Positions 45,617 to 54,073 of a stretch of DNA of 64,000 nt are shown one piece after another. The stretch's first letter is position 1. The number at the start of each line of letters is the position of its first letter. Location: the NCBI GenBank assembly GCA_017441605.1, contig JAFRXD010000093.1, positions 18,381 through 82,380 of the forward strand. Reading direction: 5' to 3'. This DNA comes from Thermoguttaceae bacterium (GTDB lineage: Bacteria > Planctomycetota > Planctomycetia > Pirellulales > Thermoguttaceae). The position numbers and the translations under genes were made by a program. The notes below the pieces were generated by a model that was not told the DNA's origin, searched no databases, and was given only the letters and a program-made list of their open reading frames with translations.

Positions 45617-47074
45617 TTAAAGAGCCGAAAGGCGCGCGATCGCTTTCCGAACCCGCTCCAACGTTCGCTCTTTTCCGATCACGACCGCCAGGTCGGTGCC
45701 GCCCCCCGGCGTCGCTTGCGTTCCCGCCAGCGCGATTCCGAGCGGGTAGAGGAGCCAGCCGCCCTTGACGCCCATCTCTTGAGCGATCGGCGCGCAGGCG
45801 TTGTAGACCCCCTCGCGCGTCCAATCGGTCGTTCCCTCGAGAACCGGCTCCAGCGCTTTCAGCGCCGTTAAGGACGTCGATTCGTCCGTCTTGAACTTCT
45901 TATTCCGATAGAACGCGAGGTCGTAGTCCTCGTTCATGTGGTCGATAAACATAACCCGCTCGGGCAGATCGCTCAGGATCTCGCAGCGCGGTTTGAGGTT
46001 CGCGACGAGCGGGGACAACTCGATCGGCGACTTCACGACCGACTCGATCCAAGGTCGCGCGATCTCCGTAAACTCCTCGTCCGACATGCGATTGATGTAC
46101 CCCGCGTTGATCGCGCGGAGTTTCTGAATATCGAAGATCGCCGGGGACTTGTTGATCCAAGCCGGATTCCACATTTCGATCATCTCTTCGCGAGTGAAGA
46201 TCTCTTTGTCTCCCTTGGGGCTCCAGCCGAGCAGGAGCAAGTAGTTGACGATCGCCGCGCTGAGGTACCCCTGCTTGACGAGGTCTTGGTAACTCGCGTC
46301 CCCGTTGCGCTTGGAGAGCTTGCTGTGGGCGTCCTTCATGACCGGCGGGCAATGAATGTAAACCGGCTTTTCCCATCCGAACGCCTCGTAGAGCAAGTTG
46401 TACTTCGGGGCGCTGGAGAGATACTCGTTCCCGCGAATCACGTGCGAGATCTTCATCAAGTGGTCGTCGACGACGTTCGCGAAGTTGTAAGTCGGCATCC
46501 CGTCGCTTTTTAAAAGAATCTGGTCCTCCAACTCGGACGCGTCGACCTCGATGTGCCCGTAGACCAAATCGTCGAACGCGACGACGCCCTCGGTCGGCAT
46601 TTTCTGGCGAATCACGTAGGGCTCCCCCGCCGCGAGACGCCGCTCGACCTCCTCTTTCGAGAGATTCCGGCAATGCCCGTCGTATTTCCCGACCGTCTCT
46701 CCCGCCGCTTTCATTTCCTCGCGAACCGCCGCGAGCCGCTCCTCCGTGCAGAAGCAGTAGTACGCGCTTCCCTTTTCGACCAGCTGGAGCGCGTAGTCCT
46801 TAAAGATCCCCATCCGCTCGCTTTGCACGTACGGGCCGTAATCCCCGCCGACGTCGGGACCTTCGTCCCAAGTCATCCCGTTTTCTTTGAGCGTGTCGTA
46901 AATAATATCGACCGCGCCGTCGACGAGTCGCTCTTGATCCGTGTCCTCGATGCGCAAAATGAAGGTTCCGTTCTCGTGTCGGGCGGTCAGGTAGGCGTAG
47001 AGAGCCGTGCGCAGATTGCCGACGTGCATGTATCCGGTGGGACTCGGCGCGAAACGCGTTCGAACTTCGCTCAT
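45617..47074 (-). CDS. gltX: glutamyl-tRNA synthetase
   Basis: This 485-residue class I aminoacyl-tRNA synthetase charges tRNA-Glu in the cytoplasm. It has the HIGH-like motif in PTGYMHVGN (residues 12-20) and KLSKR (252-256) as the KMSKS variant. Other family blocks are FILRIEDTDQER and YCFCTEE. The length is normal. GGAG is placed 7 bases before the ATG. It is divergent from the Gfo/Idh gene, and the CE7-GH16 gene follows 36 bases downstream. Confidence 0.97.
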   Translation of the reverse strand: MSEVRTRFAPSPTGYMHVGNLRTALYAYLTARHENGTFILRIEDTDQERLVDGAVDIIYDTLKENGMTWDEGPDVGGDYGPYVQSERMGIFKDYALQLVEKGSAYYCFCTEERLAAVREEMKAAGETVGKYDGHCRNLSKEEVERRLAAGEPYVIRQKMPTEGVVAFDDLVYGHIEVDASELEDQILLKSDGMPTYNFANVVDDHLMKISHVIRGNEYLSSAPKYNLLYEAFGWEKPVYIHCPPVMKDAHSKLSKRNGDASYQDLVKQGYLSAAIVNYLLLLGWSPKGDKEIFTREEMIEMWNPAWINKSPAIFDIQKLRAINAGYINRMSDEEFTEIARPWIESVVKSPIELSPLVANLKPRCEILSDLPERVMFIDHMNEDYDLAFYRNKKFKTDESTSLTALKALEPVLEGTTDWTREGVYNACAPIAQEMGVKGGWLLYPLGIALAGTQATPGGGTDLAVVIGKERTLERVRKAIARLSAL

Positions 47075-47152
47075 TCTTTTCTCCGTATTTCAAGCGATTC
47101 GTCGAGCGCCGGGGTCGCGAGCGCTCGCGGCTCGGCGCGGGGTTTTTCTTTT

Positions 47153-47180
47153 ATTGTACCGACCTGAAAGAAAATATCAA
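47153..47180 (-). promoter_or_regulatory. promoter of gltX
   Basis: On the minus strand TTGATA (47180-47175), a 16-base spacer and TACAAT (47158-47153) lie about 79 bases before the ATG. Confidence 0.5.
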
Positions 47181-47198
47181 CGGTTCCGCAAAACTTGC

Positions 47199-47227
47199 TT
47201 GTATTTGCCTCCCCGTTCGATTACAAT
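47199..47227 (+). promoter_or_regulatory. promoter of Gfo/Idh gene
   Basis: TTGTAT, a 17-base spacer and TACAAT lie about 78 bases before the ATG at 47305, divergent from the gltX promoter. Confidence 0.5.
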
Positions 47228-47304
47228 CGCTACCGACGTCCGCGATTTGAGCGTTGGGAACGGGTCCTGGCGCTCCGCGCGAATCACCTCGAAGGAAACG
47301 AACG

Positions 47305-48666
47305 ATGAAAATATCGCGAAGATCGTTTGTCGCGACCGCCGGCCTGGTCGCGTCCGCGTCCCCCTATGTCGTCCCGCGCTCCGTCCTAGGCGCCGGGGTC
47401 GTCGCCCCGAGCGACAAACCGGTTCTGCTCGGAATCGGGGTCGGAGGAATCGGCAATTCCCACACTCAAGAGGCGAGCGGAGTCGGGTTCCAAATCGGCG
47501 CCCTCTGCGACTTGGACTGGAACCACGCCGAAAAGACCTTCAAACTGTTCCCCGACGCGCGGAAATACAAAGATTTCCGCGAGGCTCTCGACAAAGAGGG
47601 GGACAAAATCGACTGCGTCTACTGCGGAACCCCCGACCACACCCACGCGATCGTTACCCTCGCCGCCCTGCGCGCCAGGAAGCCGACCTGCTGCGTTAAG
47701 CCGCTGACTCGAACGATCGAAGAGGGCCGCGCCGTCGCGGAAGCCGCGAAAAAAGCGGGCGTCGCCACCCAGATCACGACCAGCCCCGCCACCGGCGAGA
47801 CCGGTTGCCGCGTTTGCGAGCTCCTCGAAGCCGGCGCGATCGGCGCGGTTCGCGAGGTTCATATTTGGAGCGAGCGCCCCGTCTGGCCCCAAGGCTCGCC
47901 CACCCTCCCGACCTGGACCGATCCGATTCCCGATGGGTTCGATTGGGACGCATGGCTCGGTCCCGCCCCCAAGATCCCGTTCGCCGACAAGTGGCCCGAA
48001 GCGTCCCCCATTCCTCGCATGAGCCCGCAAAACTGGGGCGGCGCCGCCGTCTTCCACCCGTTCAACTTCCGAGGCTGGACCGCCTTCGGAACCGGCGCCC
48101 TCGGAGACATGGGCTGCCACTGGGCGAACATTCCGTACCGCGCCCTGAAATTGGGAACCCCGACCCGCGTCGTCGCCTCGACCACGAAATTCTACGGCGA
48201 CGCCTATCCTCTCTCTTCGCTGGTAACCTACGATTTCCCCGCCCGCGGCGATTTGCCGGAAGTTCGCCTGATCTGGACCGACGGCGGAATCAAGCCCCCC
48301 ATGCCCCGCGATTGGGAAGGGGACGAGCTACCCTCCGAGGGCGTCCTCTATATCGGCGACGAGGGCGTTATGTTCAACGACCAAATCCTGAACAAGGACC
48401 GCGCCGCCAAGTTCGCCGACGTCCCCAAGACCCTCCCGCGCCGCGGCCACGTCATGCAAGAATGGCTCGACGCGATCCGCGGCGGCGAGCCGGCGGGGTC
48501 GAACTTCGTCGACGCCATGCCGGTCCTGGAGTTCGTCTTGCTCGGAACCCTCGCGATCCGCTCCCGCAAGCCGGTCGAGTTCGATCCGGTCGCTTGCAAA
48601 GTCGCGAACAATCCCGACGCCGACCAATTTATTAAAGCGAATTACCAAAACGGCTGGTCGCTCTAA
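47305..48666 (+). CDS. Tat-exported Gfo/Idh/MocA family oxidoreductase
   Basis: This protein has 453 residues. The N-terminus MKISRRSFVATAGLVASASPYVV is a twin-arginine signal (RRSF), so the folded, cofactor-loaded protein is exported. A Rossmann NAD(P)-binding domain follows (LLGIGVGGIGNSHTQ; CGTPDHTHAIVTLAALRARKPTCCVKPLTRTIEEGR, with the catalytic Lys of the CVKP motif), and then the Gfo/Idh C-terminal domain (WDAWLGPAPK, GDMGCHWANIPYRALKLG). Such secreted members are very frequent in Planctomycetes and Verrucomicrobia and act on sugars or inositols, but the substrate is unknown here. The frame is open to 47254, but the ATG at 47305 starts the signal and follows GAAGGA. Confidence 0.92.
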   Translation: MKISRRSFVATAGLVASASPYVVPRSVLGAGVVAPSDKPVLLGIGVGGIGNSHTQEASGVGFQIGALCDLDWNHAEKTFKLFPDARKYKDFREALDKEGDKIDCVYCGTPDHTHAIVTLAALRARKPTCCVKPLTRTIEEGRAVAEAAKKAGVATQITTSPATGETGCRVCELLEAGAIGAVREVHIWSERPVWPQGSPTLPTWTDPIPDGFDWDAWLGPAPKIPFADKWPEASPIPRMSPQNWGGAAVFHPFNFRGWTAFGTGALGDMGCHWANIPYRALKLGTPTRVVASTTKFYGDAYPLSSLVTYDFPARGDLPEVRLIWTDGGIKPPMPRDWEGDELPSEGVLYIGDEGVMFNDQILNKDRAAKFADVPKTLPRRGHVMQEWLDAIRGGEPAGSNFVDAMPVLEFVLLGTLAIRSRKPVEFDPVACKVANNPDADQFIKANYQNGWSL

Positions 48667-48667
48667 C

Positions 48668-48711
48668 AAAAAAACGCGGAGCCGCGAGACCTAGACGCCT
48701 CGCGACTCCGC
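48668..48711 (-). terminator. terminator hairpin between converging genes
   Basis: A 13-bp stem with one mismatch (GCGGAGCCGCGAG and CTCGCGACTCCGC) is followed on the minus strand by GTTTTTTT, and on the plus strand by an AT-rich stretch. It probably ends both the Gfo/Idh and the FAD oxidoreductase transcripts. Confidence 0.8.
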
Positions 48712-48752
48712 TCCTAAATCTTTAGCGCTCGACGCCTCGCGTCGTTTCCTCG

Positions 48753-50630
48753 CTACCAGCCGACTTCTTCTTTGTTCGGCTTGGGCGCGACGCCCTTTTC
48801 CATAAGCGCTTTGAGCTCGCGGAGATGCTTCTCGTAAACGTCGCGCGGCAGGCAGTCGTTCTTCTTGCAGACCGACGCCGCCATTCCGACGACCTCGCCC
48901 ATCATGCCTCCCGTGCGCATCACGCGAACCGTGCCGAGCGCGATGTGGGTAACGCTAATGTCCCGACCCGCCATAAAGAGGTTGTCGACGTTCCGAGAGT
49001 AGAAGCACCGGTACGGAATCGCGTAGGGCTTGATTTGAACTTGAACGCATATCGCTCGGAACTGTTCCAACGGAAAATTCTTCAGATTCGACGGTTCGGG
49101 ATAGTGCAGATCGATCGACCAAGTGGTCGTAACGCAGGCGTCGTCGTATTCTTTTCGATCGACCACGTCTTGTTCGCGCAACACGACGTCCCCGAGTAAT
49201 CGACGCGATTCGCGTTTACCCGCGACGAAGGCCGTCCAGTTCAGTTTGCGATTCTTAACCTTCTCCTCCCATCCCTTGGGGGTGTGGTTCTTCATATAGG
49301 ACCAATGCCCGTAAGCGGCGCGAAGACCGACGTCGCGGATCCGTTCCATATCGTAGACTTGGTCGCGGTTCATTCCGCCTTCCCAATCCCAGTCGCCGTG
49401 AGTCGAGGGTTTGATCGTTTCTTCGTTAAATTGAATCGCCCAAGGAAGCTCGGGGAAGGTCGTTGGACCGTCGGTAACGGCGGTGTTCCATTGGACGGAA
49501 GAGCCCATCGTCATTTTGTCCCCTTGGTCCGGCGCGCTCGGCTCGTCGTAATCCGACTTTGCCTCGCGTCCCATATGGAAATCGGCCCCCGCGAGGAATC
49601 CTAGCGCCCCGTCGCCCGTGCAGTCGGCGAACGTCTTGCCGAGGAACCGAAGTTCTTGACCCGTCTCGATATTGGTTCCGCGAGCCGACGCGATGTGGAT
49701 CGAGTCCCCCGACTTAACGACCTCGACTTGGTCGACCCGCGTCGAAAGGTACAGGTCGATATTCTTCTCCGCTTGAACTAACTCGAGGCGCCGCGCGTCT
49801 TTGTAGAGCTCCGGACCTTGCGCGTTTCCGCCGCCGTGCGGTCCCATTAAGTACGTTAAATTCCCTAAGTTAGGATAAGGAGGTAAGTTCACGCCCCCGT
49901 TGAGATGAACCCGAACCTCTGAGCTGCCGTTTCCTCCGAGAACCGGTCGATCGTTGACGAGCGCCACGCTCGCGCCAAGTCTCGCGGCGGCGACGGCGGC
50001 GCAGTTCCCCGCGATTCCGCCCCCGACCACGACCAGGTCGTAAACCTTGCCGTTGCCCGCGATCGGCGGCTCGTCGGGAAGTTGGAGCGCGGCGCGATGA
50101 AGCGCGTTGAGTTCCGGTAGCTCGTTCGGCGGAAGCGGCGCGCCTTCCCCTTGGAAGTAGAGCGCGTCGACCCGACCGTCGAATCCGGTTAAATCGCAAA
50201 GCGCTAACTCGACCTCGAGCTTGTCCTCGGCGACCGAGATCGTTCCCCCGTCCTGCCAAGCCCAGTCGACGCCGTTGGTTCCGAACTCTGTCGGGAGCTT
50301 GGCGCCGTCGACCGCGAGTTGGAATTTGCCCGGCGCGTATTCCGGAGTCCAAGTGGCGACCCAGTTCCGAGTTCGCGCGAAGACGCGGTACTCGCCGGCG
50401 CTCGGAAACTTAACGGTCGTTTTCGCGTCGGCGACCGGGGTTCCCCAGCCGTGCGCGATCAAATAGGGCGAGCCGACTCGCTCCACCGACTGCGTGTCGA
50501 TTCCCCAGCCCCCTTTGTTCGCGAACGATTCCGCCTCGACGAACAGCGCGCTCGAGCTTTGTCCGAGCGCGGGGAGCGCGGACGCCAGCGCGAGGAGCGC
50601 CGACAGTAGTAAGTTGAGTAAACTTCGCAT
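48753..50630 (-). CDS. secreted FAD-dependent oxidoreductase
   Basis: This protein has 625 residues. A Sec signal peptide (cut near ALGQ) is followed by an N-terminal beta-rich domain (about 28-165) that resembles carbohydrate-binding modules. From about 195 to the end is an FAD-dependent oxidoreductase domain with the dinucleotide motif VVVGGGIAGNCAAVAAARLGA (GGGIAGN at 203-209), VLGGNGSSEVR and the C-terminal NLFMAGRDISVTHIALGTVRVMRTGG. This architecture is common in Planctomycetes and Bacteroidetes near polysaccharide-degradation genes; the substrate is unknown. The gene follows lysA by 39 bases on the same strand, so it may be cotranscribed. Confidence 0.87.
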   Translation of the reverse strand: MRSLLNLLLSALLALASALPALGQSSSALFVEAESFANKGGWGIDTQSVERVGSPYLIAHGWGTPVADAKTTVKFPSAGEYRVFARTRNWVATWTPEYAPGKFQLAVDGAKLPTEFGTNGVDWAWQDGGTISVAEDKLEVELALCDLTGFDGRVDALYFQGEGAPLPPNELPELNALHRAALQLPDEPPIAGNGKVYDLVVVGGGIAGNCAAVAAARLGASVALVNDRPVLGGNGSSEVRVHLNGGVNLPPYPNLGNLTYLMGPHGGGNAQGPELYKDARRLELVQAEKNIDLYLSTRVDQVEVVKSGDSIHIASARGTNIETGQELRFLGKTFADCTGDGALGFLAGADFHMGREAKSDYDEPSAPDQGDKMTMGSSVQWNTAVTDGPTTFPELPWAIQFNEETIKPSTHGDWDWEGGMNRDQVYDMERIRDVGLRAAYGHWSYMKNHTPKGWEEKVKNRKLNWTAFVAGKRESRRLLGDVVLREQDVVDRKEYDDACVTTTWSIDLHYPEPSNLKNFPLEQFRAICVQVQIKPYAIPYRCFYSRNVDNLFMAGRDISVTHIALGTVRVMRTGGMMGEVVGMAASVCKKNDCLPRDVYEKHLRELKALMEKGVAPKPNKEEVGW

Positions 50631-50669
50631 GGTTCGTTGTCCCGTGATCCGTGAAAATAAGGATGGATT

Positions 50670-51944
50670 TCAAAATATTTCGTTGGCGATCAAATGCTCG
50701 AACGACTGCTTTTTGCGAACGAGCCTAGCCGCGCCGTTTTCGATCAATACCTCGGGCGCGAGGAATTTGCTATTGTAGTTGGAGCTCATCGCGGCCCCGT
50801 AAGCCCCCGCGACCCCTAGAATAACGTAGTCCCCGACGTCCGCGACCGGAAGCGAGCGCTTGACGACGATTCCCCCTTCCTCCTGCGTAAAGACGTCCCC
50901 CGACTCGCAAAGCGGCCCCCCGACGACGACCTCTTGAAGCGCGTCCGAAGTCGGCTCTCCGTTCTCCGGCGCCCGCGCGATCGCGATCGGATGATAGCTT
51001 CCGTACATAATCGGGCGCGCCAAATGCGCGAACCCCGCGTCGATCAGATAGAAGAGATTCTCCCCCTGCGTCTTGATCGCGCGGATCTTGGAGACGAGAT
51101 ACCCGGAATCGGCGACGAGATAACGCCCCGGCTCCGTTTCCAGTTCCACTTTATGCCCGAAAGCCGCTTCCAAGCGCGCGATCGAGTTATGCCAAATCTC
51201 GGCGTACTTCGCGACGTCGAAATACTCCTCCCCGTCGCGGTACGGGGTGGGGAGCCCTCCGCCGCAACTGATCGTCGTTATCTGCGAGCCAACTTCCAGC
51301 GCGATCTTCTCCATCGCGTCGCAAACCCGCGACAGATGCGCGAAATCGCTTCCGGATCCGATGTGCATATGGAGCCCCGTAACGCGGATCCCGAACATTT
51401 CCGCGAACCGGACGCATTCGGGAATTTGCTCGAGCCAGATCCCGTGCTTCGACAGCGGACCGCCGGTGTTGGTCTTCTCGCTGTGCCCGTGCCCGAATCC
51501 GGGATTGACGCGCAGCGTCAGCTCGAATCCCTTGGCGCGAGCCCCGAGCGCCCTACCGAGTTGACGAATCATATCGGACGAGCCGACGTTGACGACGCAA
51601 CCGAAAGCCTTACCCGCGACCAACTCGAGCGCGTCGTCGTCGAAAATATCGGCGGTGTACGCTATGTCCTTAGGCTCGTACCCGACCGCGAGCGCTCGCA
51701 AAATTTCCCCCGCGCTCACCGCGTCGACCTTCGCCCCGAGCTCTTTCAACAGCTTAAGAATCGCGAGATTAGGGCAAGCCTTTTGCGCGAATCGAACCGT
51801 TCCGAAACCGCGCAAACTCTCGAGCCGCTCGCGAATCGTCGCCGCGTCGTAAACAAAGACCGGGGCGCCCCCGAACTCCGTCGCCAACTTGGCGACCGGA
51901 ACCCCCGCGATTTCCGTTACACGAACCGGATATTTTGCCGACAT
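50670..51944 (-). CDS. lysA: diaminopimelate decarboxylase
   Basis: This 424-residue fold-type III PLP decarboxylase catalyses the last step of lysine synthesis, meso-diaminopimelate to lysine. The PLP lysine is Lys55 in FAQKACPN, the glycine loop is in SCGGGLPTPY, ETEPGRYLVADSGYLV binds PLP phosphate and CESGDVF carries the active-site Cys. The length is typical. GGAGAGT precedes the ATG. It lies 51 bases after the Rpn family gene and 39 bases before the FAD oxidoreductase gene. Confidence 0.95.
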   Translation of the reverse strand: MSAKYPVRVTEIAGVPVAKLATEFGGAPVFVYDAATIRERLESLRGFGTVRFAQKACPNLAILKLLKELGAKVDAVSAGEILRALAVGYEPKDIAYTADIFDDDALELVAGKAFGCVVNVGSSDMIRQLGRALGARAKGFELTLRVNPGFGHGHSEKTNTGGPLSKHGIWLEQIPECVRFAEMFGIRVTGLHMHIGSGSDFAHLSRVCDAMEKIALEVGSQITTISCGGGLPTPYRDGEEYFDVAKYAEIWHNSIARLEAAFGHKVELETEPGRYLVADSGYLVSKIRAIKTQGENLFYLIDAGFAHLARPIMYGSYHPIAIARAPENGEPTSDALQEVVVGGPLCESGDVFTQEEGGIVVKRSLPVADVGDYVILGVAGAYGAAMSSNYNSKFLAPEVLIENGAARLVRKKQSFEHLIANEIF

Positions 51945-51995
51945 TTTACTCTCCTTCTATTTTAGCGGCCAACTCGCGCGATCTCGAGCCTCCGC

Positions 51996-53285
51996 TCATT
52001 CAATCCCGCGCTCCCTCAACACTTCTTCGAACGGCCGAGTCGCGCCGGGATTCGCGGCGAGGATCTCGTCGACTCCGCGCTCGATTTGCTCCAGAATTTC
52101 CGAACGAGCGACCAACCGGTAAATCGATTTCAGAACGTTGAGATCGGTTACGTTCTTTATTTTCCGAAGCAAAACGTTCGATTCGGAACCGTAGCGCTCC
52201 TCCAACTCTTCGGAAATAACGTCAATTCTTTCTTCGAGTTTGCCTTCGAGTTTGCCTTTGAGTTCGCCTTCGCGTCTACTTTTGATCGCGCGCTCTTCGC
52301 TATATTCTTCCAAAAGGGTTTTCATTTCTTTCCTCACTATATCCGGGACGGCGCGAGCCATCGCGTCGTCGAGTTCTTCCCAACTTAGCGCGAATCCCTT
52401 GTTTTGTAAATCCTGTTTACAGAAAGTCGCGAGCGATCGCGAGTACTGCCGATTGAACGGGTCGTCCCACTCTCGAAGCTCTTTCAACTGCTCGAACGCC
52501 AGCGCAAAGTCGCGCCGCAACGTTCCCGCCCCGGACGCCCCCATCGCCAAACACATTGACCGCGTAATCGGATTCCCGAGTAATTTGCCTTCGAGATAAA
52601 GCCTCGTTAGGTTAACGCAGTACATTTCCCAATGGATCCCCCAACGGGCGAGAGCCTTGTCGACGGGAAAATAGTTCTCGAAGAAAAAGGGACCGACGTT
52701 GGGATCCGGACCGTTATAAACGACGACCGGAAACGGTTGCCTATACGGTTGGAGCCGACGAGCGACTTGCTGATAGCAGTTCATATGCGCGTAAAGCCCG
52801 AGCTGCGCGACCGTGTGGGGATCCTCCAACGCCCCGCTCTGCGCTTTGTGTTCCAAGATGAACGTTACCGGAACGCAAATTCGCAAAAACTCCTTTTTGG
52901 ACTTTGGGAGCGCTCCCGACGCGAGCTCCCTTCGATGCGGAACCCAAAACGTGTAATCGGAGCGAACTTGCCGCTGGGACGGCAATACCAACTCGGTCGT
53001 TTCCGAGACCGATTCCTCGAACGCGAAGATCTCGGCGAATTCCGGCAAGTGACTCGCCATAAAATCGCCGCCAATTCCCGGACCTCCGATCGTCGACTTA
53101 AAAAACGCGTCGTTGACCGAGCCAACGATCCCCGCCCGCTCGTCCGCCGCCGCGCGCTCGTAGTATTTCAGAACGTCCAAAAACGTCAAATTGGGATCGG
53201 CGAGCGAAAAGAGACTCGAGGTCGCCTCGGAATTCTCTTCGCTCCCTCTCGCGTCGGACGGGACTTTTTCTTTTTGTTTCGCCAT
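51996..53285 (-). CDS. Rpn/PD-(D/E)XK nuclease family protein
   Basis: This 429-residue protein belongs to the Rpn (YhgA-like, PD-(D/E)XK) family of recombination-promoting nucleases, often annotated as putative transposases. The nuclease core is visible: NDAFFKSTIGG...FMASHLPEFAEIF, ELVLPSQRQVRSDYTFWV with the catalytic Asp, and FILEHKAQ with Glu-x-Lys. A charged coiled region follows (EGELKGKLEGKLEERIDVISEELEERYG), typical of the family. The frame is open to 53351, but the ATG at 53285 has a GAGGAG 6 bases ahead. It may take part in DNA repair, recombination or phage defence. No inverted repeats like those of a transposon flank it. Confidence 0.85.
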   Translation of the reverse strand: MAKQKEKVPSDARGSEENSEATSSLFSLADPNLTFLDVLKYYERAAADERAGIVGSVNDAFFKSTIGGPGIGGDFMASHLPEFAEIFAFEESVSETTELVLPSQRQVRSDYTFWVPHRRELASGALPKSKKEFLRICVPVTFILEHKAQSGALEDPHTVAQLGLYAHMNCYQQVARRLQPYRQPFPVVVYNGPDPNVGPFFFENYFPVDKALARWGIHWEMYCVNLTRLYLEGKLLGNPITRSMCLAMGASGAGTLRRDFALAFEQLKELREWDDPFNRQYSRSLATFCKQDLQNKGFALSWEELDDAMARAVPDIVRKEMKTLLEEYSEERAIKSRREGELKGKLEGKLEERIDVISEELEERYGSESNVLLRKIKNVTDLNVLKSIYRLVARSEILEQIERGVDEILAANPGATRPFEEVLRERGIE

Positions 53286-53322
53286 TTTCGGCTCCTCGAC
53301 GTCAAACGGGGACGTCCTCCGC

Positions 53323-53351
53323 ATTATAGCGAACCGAAATCGGGGCGTCAA
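53323..53351 (-). promoter_or_regulatory. promoter of Rpn-lysA-FAD unit
   Basis: On the minus strand TTGACG (53351-53346), a 17-base spacer and a perfect TATAAT (53328-53323) lie about 38 bases before the ATG at 53285. Confidence 0.65.
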
Positions 53352-53525
53352 CCGACCGGGACGCGTTTCTCGACCGGCTCTCTTGGAGACGCGCGAACGT
53401 TAAATTGCGCGAGACAAACGCGAGAACGAAAGCTGGGAATTTGGCGGAGAAGCGCGCGAAAAGGGACTCCGAACCATGCGCTCCCGTAGGCCGTTAGATT
53501 GGGCTGGAACGCGCCCGAGTCTCGA

Positions 53526-53577
53526 CTTGGTCCTTCAAAACCAAGCCCCGAGAATCGCGGGCCCCCCTTTTAGGGGA
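53526..53577. repeat. two adjacent hairpins
   Basis: CTTGGT/ACCAAG (53526-53545) and CCCC-TTTTA-GGGG (about 53565-53577) lie in the same noncoding spacer as the inverted-repeat element that starts at 53589. Confidence 0.5.
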
Positions 53578-53588
53578 TCGCGCGTCGA

Positions 53589-53753
53589 CGCGCAAGAAGT
53601 CATAGGTTTTTGCGCGTCGATTATTTGCCAGAAAAAAAAGAAAAAACGCCCGAAAAGTTACGGCGAGACCTTGAAAAAACGCCGTTTTCCGGTATCATAC
53701 CCCCTTGGCGCGTTTTGGGTCGCGATCGACAAAAACCTATGACTTTTTGCGCG
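53589..53753. mobile_element. 165-bp element with 24-bp terminal inverted repeats (MITE-like)
   Basis: The arms 53589-53612 and 53730-53753 are inverted copies matching at 23 of 24 positions, with GTCATAGGTTTTTG against CAAAAACCTATGAC as the exact core. The 117-base centre has no ORF of interest and is rich in A runs. No clear target-site duplication flanks it, so it may be a MITE-like remnant or a large structured regulatory element. Confidence 0.45.
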
Positions 53754-53772
53754 ATTTCGCCCATTTTGACTC

Positions 53773-53804
53773 GCTCTAACCGGTGTTATATCGCTAGTTA
53801 GAGC
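53773..53804. repeat. 8-bp inverted repeat GCTCTAAC/GTTAGAGC
   Basis: Perfect arms surround a 16-base centre and are followed by AAAAAA. It lies 20 bases after the 165-bp element. Function is unknown; it could be an operator or a leader hairpin. Confidence 0.4.
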
Positions 53805-53996
53805 AAAAAATCGCGTCGAGGCGCGAGCTCGGCGGCGGGATTTGAGCCCCTTCGACGGCTTGTCGCGAGGTTTTCGCAACGTTTACCATTTTTTGACAAG
53901 GGAAGTCTCGAAAACTCCGAGTAGTTTTCGCCGATCCAAATCTCCAACCTAAAACGCGCGCGACGATATTGCAGGGCTATTGTCGACCGTTTTGAC

Positions 53997-54032
53997 CAAT
54001 AATCGCGGGGTAATCGCGTTCCCGCATTATTG
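53997..54032 (+). promoter_or_regulatory. leader hairpin before giant gene 2
   Basis: CAATAATCGCGGG pairs with CCCGCATTATTG, leaving one bulged C, around an 11-base loop. It ends 41 bases before the ATG at 54074 and could act as an operator or leader hairpin. Confidence 0.45.
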
Positions 54033-54073
54033 TCGCGCCGTTGTGCCAACAAGTTACAAGCAAGGTGTGCGCA

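Noticed and set aside
51996..53285. Transposon carrying the Rpn family gene
   Set aside because: No terminal repeats or target duplications flank the gene; the inverted-repeat element at 53589-53753 does not enclose it.
53893..53898. TTGACA as -35 of the second giant gene
   Set aside because: No acceptable -10 sequence is found 16-18 bases downstream.
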